In this document: piece by piece, positions 1-10,383 of the stretch | How the letters are laid out: each line of letters begins with the position of its first letter | Numbering within the stretch: the first letter of the stretch is position 1 | Source of the DNA: Drechmeria coniospora | Taxonomy: Eukaryota > Ascomycota > Sordariomycetes > Hypocreales > Ophiocordycipitaceae | Length of the DNA: 64,000 nt | Direction: 5' to 3' | Assembly: GCF_001625195.1 (NCBI RefSeq) | Contig: NC_054391.1 | Location: 6,583,157-6,647,156 of the forward strand | Translations under genes and position numbers: made by a program | Notes under the pieces: generated by a model | Databases searched by the model: none | What the model was told of the DNA's origin: nothing | Seen by the model: the letters and a program-made list of their open reading frames with translations, nothing else

Positions 1-1
1 C

Positions 2-820
2 AGGCTTGCCGATGCGGCTGGCGAACGACCTTGAGCTGCTGGGCACGGGATCCTCCTGAGGTGCAACGGTCGACCGTTGCCCGCGTGTCCTTGCAGCGTC
101 GTGGCCTTCCTGCGCCGTTTCCTGAGCCAATGATTTGTGAGCGTGTCCGGCAGGCAAGGCGGCGTACGGCGTTGCTCTACTTCGCGCCTTGACGACGACG
201 ACGGCGGCGGCGGCAGCGGCATCGCTTACTGCTCGAGGTGGCGTGGATCCCAGTCTGGCAGAGGGTTGCGGGATGGAAGAAAGGGTGCCGTTTTGATCGA
301 ATCGCTTCTTCAGATCCTTGACGCTCGGCCTTTTCAACGTGCCCGACGTCGAGTGGGTGCCGTCGTTCGGGTCCGAGGCGGCACAATCGGTGGATAGAGG
401 CAATGAACCGTTCGACGAGAGGGCGAGATGGCTGGCGGCGGCGGTGGCTGCGTCGCCGAAGCACAATGAGGGGCCGATGACGGACGAGGCCATGAGCGGG
501 TGGATGGGTTCGCCGTCGGAGGGTTGGCTGGCTTCGTAGCTCCGGTAGAAGACGTCGGGATTCACGGTCTCGGCGGCATGGTGCGCGTTGGCCAGGGCAG
601 CTGTGTAGTTTGCGGCGGAGCGGCGATGGCCATCGCGGGCGAATTCGTCGTCGTCGTCGTCGTCGTCGTCGCCGGGGTGGGAGGTGCCGTCGTCGAGAGG
701 GTGTTGGGGTCCAAGTTGGGATCCGAATTGGGCATCACCGTCTCCGTGGCCGAAGAGGCTCTCTCCAAGGCGAGGATTCGCACCGTCCGTCAGCAGGCCA
801 GCATCCGGGTCGGGATCCAT
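2..820 (-). CDS. Unrecognised protein, N-terminal part; gene runs off the left edge
   Basis: Reading the minus strand from an ATG at 820-818, the frame stays open for 273 codons to the window edge with no stop. The product starts MDPDPDAGLLTDGANPRLGE and carries a run of seven Asp from a GAC repeat (plus strand 645-672). Around residues 145-180 it has a basic segment, LKRPSVKDLKKRFDQNGTL, followed by low-complexity Ser/Pro/Ala sequence. I recall motifs of the SVKDLKKRF type at the start of large fungal polarity or Rho-GEF proteins, but I cannot name the family. A GTAAGC at plus 224-229 could be a splice donor, although the frame remains open through it. The reading frame, composition and motif look coding; the function is unknown. 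Confidence 0.6.
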   Translation of the reverse strand, partial: MDPDPDAGLLTDGANPRLGESLFGHGDGDAQFGSQLGPQHPLDDGTSHPGDDDDDDDDEFARDGHRRSAANYTAALANAHHAAETVNPDVFYRSYEASQPSDGEPIHPLMASSVIGPSLCFGDAATAAASHLALSSNGSLPLSTDCAASDPNDGTHSTSGTLKRPSVKDLKKRFDQNGTLSSIPQPSARLGSTPPRAVSDAAAAAAVVVVKARSRATPYAALPAGHAHKSLAQETAQEGHDAARTRGQRSTVAPQEDPVPSSSRSFASRIGKP

Positions 821-3800
821 GGCGATGGCCTGCCTAGGACGAGGCAATCATCCGCCAAGCTGGACGTCGGGCGTCGCGACTGGGCGGGACTCGACAAAGG
901 GCGGCAGGAGCAGGAACGAGCATCGATGCGTTGGCCGACGGGATGCAGGGGGACGCCGCGTACGAGGGACGAAGGCGGGTGGGCGAAATCGAGAGGAGGC
1001 TGCTTACGTGGATTGATTCACGTCGAGACCGGCTGGTGCGGGCGGTGGGAGGATTCGTGACGATGTACGCCTGGCCGGTGGTGGTGGTGATGGTGGGAGC
1101 GGATTGGGCAAGTGAGAGAGAAAAGGTGATGCCGAGGTGCTGCTACCTGGCAGCGGTGCAGTACCGTTGGTGGTTGGGATTCGGCCGCCCGCGAAAAGCC
1201 AGCAGGAGCCACGGCAGGGCAGGCAGGGCAGGCAGGTTGCCAGCAATCATGCACTAACGGGCAAGTACCCAGGTACCGAATACAGGCAGCCAACCAAGTC
1301 GCTGCGCGATGTTGCACGACAGCGGCGCACGTACGTGGGAGACAAGAGCCGGGATGTATCCTGTACGAAGATGGGGTCGTCGAATTCGTACATGTACACT
1401 ACACTGTATTACTTGGTCGCACAGCCGTGCTCCGTACCCTTTGCCGCGACGCTGCCCTCGCGCGGGCCACCTTGAACAACGATGCGGACTGCAGAGTTGG
1501 CGTCTGCACCGTGCAGGCACGTTGACTTGGAGCAGGTTGGTCGCACTGGCTGCAACGGGTACCTGATACTCGTTCGTACTAAGCTCCATGTTTGCGCGGT
1601 ATTCTCCAAATGGCGCGCCCTCCTCGCTTTGCCATTGTGAGCCATCCGTCGGCGTGGCTTGATCCAAGCGATGACGAGGGTGCAAACGCGGAGGACCAAG
1701 TACAGAGTACGGAGTACTTGTACATGCATTGGAGGTACCGGTACAAGCACTAGCGAGAGCTCGAACACGAGCGGGATGGTGAACGAACACGTACCGGTAC
1801 ATGTGATGCCGGCGCACTCCGACTAGTAAACATGTAGCTGTACAGCACGAGCCGACCCCGTCGTCCATGTCCATGCAAGCTTCGCTGGCAGCTGGTCCTC
1901 TTGTTCCGACTGATCAAATCCTTGTCCCGTCGCCTCACCTTGAGCGAGCGAGCATTTCGCTCGGCAACTCTTCAATCCCGCACGGACTTGGGGGCGCATG
2001 CACGGGATTTACACTGTACATGCACGTGTACATGTACATGTCCTTGCATGTGCACTCGACGAGTCCACTGTACAGTAAGTACGGTTGCAGCATGCATCCT
2101 CCAACGCTAGCCACCGGCTGTTGGTTGTGTCACGCCGTGTCTGCACCATTGCGATCCCCATCTGAGCTGCGACATTACCTACCTGTACAGTACTCCGTAC
2201 TCCGTACTCACACATAGTTGCATGCGAAAAGTACACGTACACCTTTGCCTGAGCATATACATACTTGCAGGCATTGCGCTCGCACGAATGAGCACCGGCT
2301 GCAAGACAGTTCCAGCATACGATCTTTGCAGGCCTGACATCAGATCCGACCCCTCCGTCAGCGGGCGGCATCTCGTCGTTCCCCCACTGTCTGCTGTGGA
2401 GGCCTCGACCGGTACGATTGCCGTCCGCTTTCCTCGCCTTACTTGTGGAGGAAAGGGAGGGAACGAAGGACAAGGGACATGCAAAGAGCGCCCACTGGCT
2501 GGTCGAATCAGGCGGTTGACTGGAAAAAAAGTTGGGAAATTGCATGAGAGAAATCGGTAAGCTGTATTACTTACAGGAGTGGCACCAATATTACTTGCGT
2601 ACTTAGTTGTACTCCGTACTCCGTAGAGTATTACTCCGTACGGAGCACTGTACACTAAAGTACATGTACTTGTGGTTAGGCGTACATGCAAGCATGCAAG
2701 TAGGCATAGCAAGTACTCAACTACTTACCGTACAGTGCATGTACATGCACAAGTACAAGAACCCGTGTACTTTTCCAACTGATGTACTGTACAACTACGG
2801 AGTAAGTACGGAGTACCTGCAGGCTACATATTAAGTACAGTACGGGTGCAGTACGGGGTATTAAGTACCTCCCCTGCTGTACGTACCCAAGCGCCGTCAA
2901 CGCGTAGGCTGGTTGGTACCTGACGGCTGTCATATACGGCCCACCATTTTATTCTTAGCTTATAGTTTTCCGTTAACCATCCCCACTTAGCTTCCCGTCA
3001 AGTCCACTTTCAGGAACCACAACAAAGCAAGCGATCAGTCAAACAATGAAGCCTTCGCTCGCTCCCTACCCCCATTCGAACGCTCACCCCGAGCACGCCG
3101 CACTTGCCGCACATGGCAACCACTTGCCGAGGAAACTCACATGCTCTGTGAAGTGGGTATTGCCGGGCGACGGGATGGCAACACCGCTGATTGGCTCTCG
3201 ATGTCAATGCAAACGGCGACGTGCTAGCCGCACTGTGACACTGGGCAATCTAAGTACATAAACGACCCTGGGCTGGGCCCAGCATCCAGCCAAACCGCTA
3301 GCGCAAGATTACGGTGGATTGAAATCAAGGGAGGAAACCGCTAGCAGCCTGTACACTGTAAGTATCATTCAAATAAAATACTCAAGTACAAGGACGAGTA
3401 AGTACAACTACATTGGTATCTTGCATTCGCACCAGTACTTGTACTAGTACGGAGTATATGTACTGTAAGTACCTTGAAATATCCAGGTTGCTGCATCGAA
3501 GTGGTGCTACTAGTATGGAGTACATGTACTGTACAGTACGAGCACGCACGAGAGTACATCGTACCTTGCATTTACTCAGCTCCGAAATATCCGAACACTA
3601 CGGAGTAGTACGGAGTATTCTTGGAGTATTACTGTACTGTACTCCGTACAGTACTTATTACTTGTAGTGCGTGTCTGTTGCTGTGCATAGGTGGGTGTAT
3701 GGAGTAGTTGTGCGTACTCTTAATATGGGTGTTCGAGTGCATATATTATCGTGCATCCGCATGCACCAGAGACCAGCAGGACCATACTGTGCAACTGCGC

Positions 3801-4615
3801 GACACGATTTTCGTACAGTTTTTTCAAGTATCATGGTAGTACCTAGGAATGGCTGTGCCTTATTACTGCGATGTCGACGATTCGCTGTCCACTGCATGTG
3901 GAAGCTACGTACATGTGCATGTATCTCGTTGAAGGCGTCTGAATGCTACTACTGCACACAGGTACAAGTAGTTGTACGATGTAGCTACTAACCTATTATG
4001 CAGAGGAGGTAGAAATAAACCGCAAGTAGGTGTCCGTGGACAAACACGGGTGAATGCTCTCGCTTCAAATGTGGTATGATGCAGGTGTGCTGCACCTTGC
4101 CTCCCAAGTAAAATTCGCAGATGAATACATGTAACTCTCATCCCACTGCGCGTGAGTATGAGCATCCTCATTCGCTCCCAAGGGCTAGAGGTGTCTACAT
4201 CTAGGACTAATTTTGCAGCCTTCTGTAGCTGAACATTACGATGCATGTGAATGATGGTGTACTGTACGTATGTGTATAGTGGGGTGGCAAAAGTGTCGAT
4301 TCACTTTGTAGTAGTACCGCTTACCAAAACTGAATCCTCATTTTTGTCTGCGACCGTACGTGCTGAAGACACAGTAATTAATACCTATCAGGTTAATACG
4401 TGCGGAGTACTCCCGTACTGCACGAGTACCTTCTAGTGCAAGCAAGTATTGCTGTAAGTACTTATTACAGTCCTGCCAGCATGTAATGTAAAGCAGGTGG
4501 GGCGTGGGGCGTGTAAAGTGTTCGACGTCCATTCTGTATCGAGCAGATCCGTTGCGAGACGAGACACGATCACGCCAATAGACGCGATTCTGCGTCATCG
4601 CCATGACTTCGCGAC
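821..4615. repeat. Gene-free region rich in GTAC-core palindromes
   Basis: No convincing gene is visible. From about 1260 the sequence is dense in GTAC words: TACTCCGTAC, GTACGGAGTA, GTACATGTAC, ACTGTACAGT. Examples are at 2615-2645 (a near-complete TACTCCGTACGGAG palindrome), 2795-2820, 3440-3480 and 3595-3660. Two more ordinary islands, about 2280-2560 and 3000-3250, contain open frames of up to about 110 codons that resemble nothing I know. The last part is the promoter side of TERT. Confidence 0.7.
4278..4305 (+). other. Possible solo Tc1/mariner inverted-repeat end
   Basis: AGTGGGGTGGCAAAAGTGT follows a TA and resembles the right terminal repeat of the element at 27593-28003 (CAGTGGGGGGCAAAAAGTAT). 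I found no partner end nearby, so this is at most a diverged single end. Confidence 0.25.
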
Positions 4616-7600
4616 ATGGACAGAGACGTCAAGCGGAAACGCAGCAGACGTGACGCGTCCGGAACCTGCCATGGCCAGAGCAGCGACTTCGAATTGCCCG
4701 TTCGCCGGGACTTGCTGAGCCAATGCTATGGCACTGTCCAAACACTGCGAGACTACATCCTCTGCAAGCTCCCCCGATCCTCGAGGCTGCGCCGCAAAAA
4801 GATTTCTTCGTTGAGAAACGGCAACGAGTTTGAAACCAATATCGGACGCTTCCTGGATACGTCCTTGGTGTGCATCTGCGACCAACGGCAACAACCCGAG
4901 GTGGAGGTGCCCGTGTACGAGCAGTTCCTGTCCTTTTCCCAACGAGGGGATGAGTCCTACGTCACCCTGTCCGATGGAATACCCGCCGCCACCGGTGTGC
5001 AGGCTGAGGTTTGTCGCCTCGTCTGACCATGTTCCATCTTGGACCTTGTGCTGAAACGAACCAGATTGTCGACTTTGTCGTCTGGAGATTCTTCAAGCGG
5101 GAACAGAGCACTCGGGCGCGACCCAAGCACCTCCTGTGCGATGGATATCGTCGAATGGCTCGGGAGGGAGACTCGGCCTTGACCACAATCCCGGGGGTCT
5201 ACAGCCTCTATCCCAACTCTCACGTGGCAACCCTCAAGCGAGAGCCCTGGCCACATCTGCTGGCGCTGCTGGGCCAGTCAGGGCAGAAAATCATGCTGGA
5301 TTTGCTTGTCGATTGTTCAATTTTCATCGCTCTCGAGATAGACCTCGGCAACTACTATCAGCTCAGCGGTACGCCTTCCATCTGCCCTCTGCCCGGTCGT
5401 GCACTCGAGCCCAGCATCGTTCTGACCTGCCACAGGCATGCCGCTCGCCGAACTTGACTTGTCCAGGAATCGGTCGTCGCCGGCAGAGATCACAGCCAGG
5501 AAACCATCAGACATAACGCTCGTCAGAAGTCGAATATTTTATGCCAAGCCAACGCTCACAGCTCGTGGCCGTGTTCACTTCGGTTACAAACACATTCGTA
5601 CGCTTGCTCGTCCCCCTACACTCTACCGACGCAATTTGCTGAAGAACAAGCTCTGCAGACGTTCTAAATCGATGTCTGTATTCTCAGCAGTCGTTGCAGA
5701 ATGGTGAAGTGCCGACACCGAAGGATAAGGATGCAACCAAACGCAACGAAGCCAACACTTGCAAGGTGATGATGTACATGTTCCCGCGCCAGTTTGGACT
5801 ACACAACGTCTTCAGCTCAACAGTAAACTTCCTGGAAACGGCCCAGAAGTTCCAGGACTATACTTGGCGGGAAGAAGAGATTGCAGGGTTGATCGCAAAG
5901 GCAGATGGCACCTCTATCGGGGGGCAGTCCTTAAAATTACCCAAGAGACTCAGGGGGGCAACCAGGACCTTGGTTCAGAGACTTCAGATCCTTCACGGGC
6001 GCTGCTCATACGCAGAGCTTCTCCGTCATTATTGCCCAACGTTTCTCGACAGGCGCCGCACTCGTAATTCCAACACGACCAACGCGCAACCAGAGACCTC
6101 ATCTTGCGCTGCGGCGCTGGGACAGGCAGTGACAAACGGAGTGCCACCAGTCGCATGCCGCCCGAAGAAAGTCAACCGTCTGAATTCTCAGCTACCTTTG
6201 CTCCCGTCTGATGTCAACTCTCTTGAAGCGCTGGCTTGTCCTGCGTCGCACGTGTCAGCATTTTGCCAAGCAGTTCTCTCCAAGATAATACCGAATGACT
6301 TTTGGGGCGAGGGTGATGCAATGTGCCACAACCGGGCGGTATTCCTGAACAAGGTAGACCACTTCGTTAAATTGCGGCGCTTCGAGTCGATGACGTTGCA
6401 CGAAATTTCCCAAGGTCTCAAGGTTCGTCCAGCGTCTCACGTCCTCGCTTCCTCATCGAACAGAAGTGGAAAATGTTGACGCCGTGCAGGTCGTAGGTCT
6501 GGCCTGGCTTCGACCGCCTGGCCAGCAAGGCCACAGGCTTGGGCAGACCGACAAGGGCAAGCGAGATGAAATCTTTCTCGAATTTTTGTATTATGTTTTT
6601 GATTCCCTCTTGATACCCCTGATACGGAGCAACTTTTACGTGACCGAGTCCAATCAAAACCGCTCTCAACTGTTTTACTTCCGCCACGATGTCTGGAGGG
6701 CTATCGCGGAGCCGGCCATGGCAGACATCAAGAAGAGTATGTTTGAAGAGGTCAACACCGTGGAAGCGCAGCAAATCCTCAACTCCAGACGGCTTGGCTT
6801 CAGCCACATACGACTATTGCCCAAGGGCAGCAAGCTGCGCCCGATTATGAACCTGCGACGGCGTCAGCTGAGCAAGGGCTCCTCAAAGCTTCTCGGTCCC
6901 AGCATCAACACCGTTCTGAAACCGGTTCACACCATTCTGAAGTTTGAAAAGGTATCTACATAATGCTGCTTTTGCCGAGCATGTCTAACGCGCGCTAACC
7001 ATCATCTGAAGGATACCAATCCTCTGAAACTGGGATCAACCATGTTTTCTGTCGATGACATGTATCCTCGGCTCAAGGACTTCAAGAAATCTTTAGGTCC
7101 GATGAATGGACGCCTTTACTTTGCCAAGGTGGATGTTCAAGCCGCCTTCGACACCATTCCACAGAAAGCAGTCATCAAAATCATTGAGACCGTTCCTACA
7201 GAGAAGACTTACACCATGATTAAGCACGCCGAGGTGCGACCTGGCGAGCGTGCAATGCTCGTACCCAATAAACCGGCAACTAAACCAGTGAAGCGCTGGC
7301 ATGCAAATGCTTTTGCCGCAAGTCGCGACGGCGCACCACTCCAACAGCGACTACACGGCGATCTTGGCCGCAGAAGGAGAAACACGGTCTTTGTGGACAG
7401 TGCCATGCAGGTGCAGCACGACGCAAGCTCGCTCATGAAACTATTGGCAGACCACGTGGAGCGAAATCTGGTCAAGATTGGCAAGAAATACTACAGGCAA
7501 AGAACTGGCATACCTCAGGGTTCGATTCTGTCTTCGCTCATGTGCAACTACTTCTATGCCGATCTGGAGAAGCAGCGCCTGGGTTTCCTCAACTCGCCAG

Positions 7601-8549
7601 ACTGCTTGCTCATGAGGCTCATTGACGACTTTTTGCTGATCACTCTTGACAAGGCCAAGGCTATCAAGTTTGTGCAAACGATGCACCAAGGTGTACCCGA
7701 GTATGGCGTCAAGGTCAATCAAAAGAAGACGTTGGTCAACTTCGAGATGCAGATGACCGGTGGCCCCGTTTCCAGAGCAAACGGGGCGTGTTTTCCATAC
7801 TGCGGCGTTTCCATCGATTGCCAGTCACTAGAAATTATGAAGGACAGAGACCGGAGCAACGTTAGTGGTGAGTGTTCTTTCCCTGCACGGCACACAGCAC
7901 ATGTTGGCTCACGTTCGAGTCCCCAGAGAGCTCGTTCACCGTCGAGTTTGGCCGCTCGCCTGGACAAAACTTTCAGCGGAAGGTTCTAAGTACGTTGGGC
8001 AGGAAAAAACTTCTGAAAGATATGCGCTGACTCTAGCTATAGACTCGTTCAAGATACAGTCGAACCTTATGCTCTACGACACGTCTCACAATTCCACCAA
8101 AACTGTCCTGCGATCCCTACACGGCGCCTTTCGCGAGACGGCATTGAAGATGTGGATCTACATCCGCTGCTTGACTCGGCCTCAACAGCCCAGCACGCGT
8201 TTGATAACCCGTACGCTTCCGTAGCATCTACATTGCCATGTTACCTCATGCCCTAATTATTACTACAGGTACCATTTCCAAAGTTGCCGAGGTCGCTTTT
8301 TTGATCCTGTCAAGCAAGGCGAGGAAGAAGCAGTATCCGCTATATTCATGCGACATTCGCAAGGGACAGGTAGTTGCGTAAGTGATTGTTGCCTCCGAGA
8401 CCATCTTTTCTGTGCGTGCTCGCTAAACCCATGGCAGAACGGCATATGGTGCATTCCTAGAAGTCTTGAGTCAAAAGCAATCGAGATATGGCGACGTGAT
8501 ATCGTGGCTTCAAGCGCAAAAAATAAGAGCACCCTCGGGGTGCAATTAA
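4616..8549 (+). CDS. tert: Telomerase reverse transcriptase (TERT)
   Basis: Catalytic subunit of telomerase, which copies the telomerase RNA template onto chromosome ends. Ten exons: 4616-5008, 5065-5368, 5436-5597, 5659-6422, 6490-6951, 7012-7867, 7927-7989, 8043-8210, 8269-8377, 8438-8549. They sum to 1131 codons (1130 aa, usual for the family). The N-terminal TEN-like region has SQCYGTVQTLRDYILCKLP. The RNA-binding region has the QFP-type stretch MYMFPRQFGLHNVF and the T motif NFYVTES (about 588). RT motifs 1/2 are IRLLPKGSKLRPIMN (about 650). Motif A is KVDVQAAFDTIP (Asp736), B' is TGIPQGS (860-866), C is LIDDFLLIT (Asp900, Asp901) and E is FPYCGVS. The full Asp triad is present. The C-terminal extension includes FGRSPGQNFQRKVL. 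The nine introns are only 53-67 nt. The N-terminal exon join (5008/5065) is the least certain. It is convergent with the next gene, 186 bp away. Confidence 0.96.
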
Positions 8550-8734
8550 CTCGTTGCGCACGCTGTGATCTCCATCAAGAAAAAAATACCTGTATCCATT
8601 TGCGTCCACGTCAAAGACAAACATCATGACGGAGAGTGATCGCTCGTCTTGCTACGTTTCATGCGTCTTCGGACATGATGCACATCATTTGAACTTGGCG
8701 CTTTATCTGTTGAGGTGAACCGAGGTCTGTCGTT

Positions 8735-10383
8735 TTACAATGCGATGCCCGTCTCCCACCAATGCGCTCCGGAATGCCACTTAGGAAAGTGATCTCGATC
8801 CCACCTCCACCAATGATCCGTCGGGTGGCCGTACCCAAGCCAGCGAAGGGGCGAAATGGGAACCGGTTCCAACAGCCACAACCCGGAAGAGGAAATGTCA
8901 TCAATGAACAGTGTCGACGTGGCGTACATCCAGACGAAAGTGAAGAGGAAGTTGGCGATGCGGGTCAGCATCCGAGGTGGATTTGGCACGCGTCGTTTCA
9001 TCACCTTGGCAAGGCCGTCTTGAATGCTGATGCCGGCGACTTGGAGAAGAAAGAATAGCGGCGAGCGCCAAGGTCTTGTTTCGGGAATAGACGACATACT
9101 ACCGAAGGCGTGAAGCAGGCCGGACTGAAAGAAGGATAAGAACATGGCAACGGCGGCAGCTGTTTGCGAGCCTTCCCGGAGGTATCCTCGTCGCTGCAGA
9201 TAGAGGGAGGGGGCGAGGAACTGCTGGCGAAAGGTCTGGTGCCACCAGTCTCCCCACCAGCCGGCGAGACCTTTATCAAGAACAAGCGAGAAGGAGCCGA
9301 AAGTGGAGGAATAGTGCCAGAGGGCGGCACGCGACGGCCAGAGAGTCTTGAAGAGCCAATATTGAACGACATTGTTGACGGCGAAGACGGCATCGAGAGC
9401 AGCCAGGACGCCAGATAAACAGAGCAATTCCCTGTAGGCAATGATGACCCACGGCGACAGACGTTGAAGATGGCGGGGAAGCTCGGAGGCGTTGTCTGGG
9501 CCGTGGATGAAGTAAGGATCCATCATCATGGAGACGGATAGGAGATCCAGAATGCAGTACATGATGAGGATTTTGACAACGTGTTTGCGGATAAACTGCC
9601 GTTCGGTGAGGCAACGCTCATAGCCGCTGCCCGTCACTCGAGGCATCGAGTTGAGGTCCACCCGGTCTCCCAATCGGGTCTTTGCAGGAATTTTGGGCCG
9701 CGGAATGGATGATATCGACCAGTTCCAGCCTGCTCTCTTGTAAGCATCCGCAAAATCAGGATATTGGAACGAAATATCTTGCCTGCTCCTCGAAAGCTAC
9801 ACATCAAATCCAGGACCCAGCCGAGACGGTTCAGGAAAGGGGCGTTCGCAGGAAAGGGCTGCCAGACGAGATGATGTCCGACCTCTGCATCCGTCATAGA
9901 TTCGAATTCTTGGGTACGAGGGCCAGCGGTAGGCACGCCGATGTTCCGGCTGCGAAGGCCATGGGAGGTTTGAGGGCTAGTCGCACTCGCCAATGTGCTA
10001 TCCGTTCTTTCGTGCGTCGCCTTCCGGAGGACTCGTATCGCTCGTGCGGCCTCGAACTGCGGACGCTTCCAGACGAGCAAGTTCATGTTCAAAACGACGC
10101 CCCAGGAGGCCATCAGCCCGGCAGCATAAGCACATGCCATGTTCGTGCTGGAAGACTGGCGAGCGACATTGATGTTGAAGAGGACGACAAAAGCGACGAC
10201 GAGCCATCTTGTTTGGTAGAGCCAGGGGCGGTGCGTGTGAGGGATGGTGAGCCACAGCGCGGGGACGATGAAGGCACCAAGCACGCTGTAGGGTATCAAC
10301 AACGGCTTCGCTTGACCGTCGGCGACAGCCTGTCTGAAGGCGGACCGGTACGCATGCCTTGTAGCGTCGTCGAGGCGTTCCAT
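8735..10383 (-). CDS. Wax-synthase domain (MBOAT-like) membrane acyltransferase
   Basis: Two exons, 10383-9783 and 9729-8735, sum to 531 aa. The protein is polytopic. It begins with a hydrophobic PLLIPYSVLGAFIVPALWL segment, has the conserved FRGAGWNW at the exon join, and the WWGDWWHQTFRQQF motif that carries the presumed catalytic His of fungal wax-synthase/TRI7-like acyltransferases. Such enzymes transfer acyl groups to alcohols, sterols or terpenoid hydroxyls in the ER membrane; the substrate here is unknown. The intron (9782-9730) starts GCAAG, not GT, and ends CAG. The GC-AG assignment is the one that restores GWNW and the frame. The start at 10383 is the first ATG in frame ahead of the first membrane segment. 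A C6 regulator lies 3.2 kb upstream, but no biosynthetic backbone gene is near. Confidence 0.86.

Noticed and set aside
4616..8549. Reverse transcriptase as a non-LTR retrotransposon
   Set aside because: The TERT-specific TEN, QFP and T motifs, the spliced structure, and the absence of an endonuclease or gag show telomerase.
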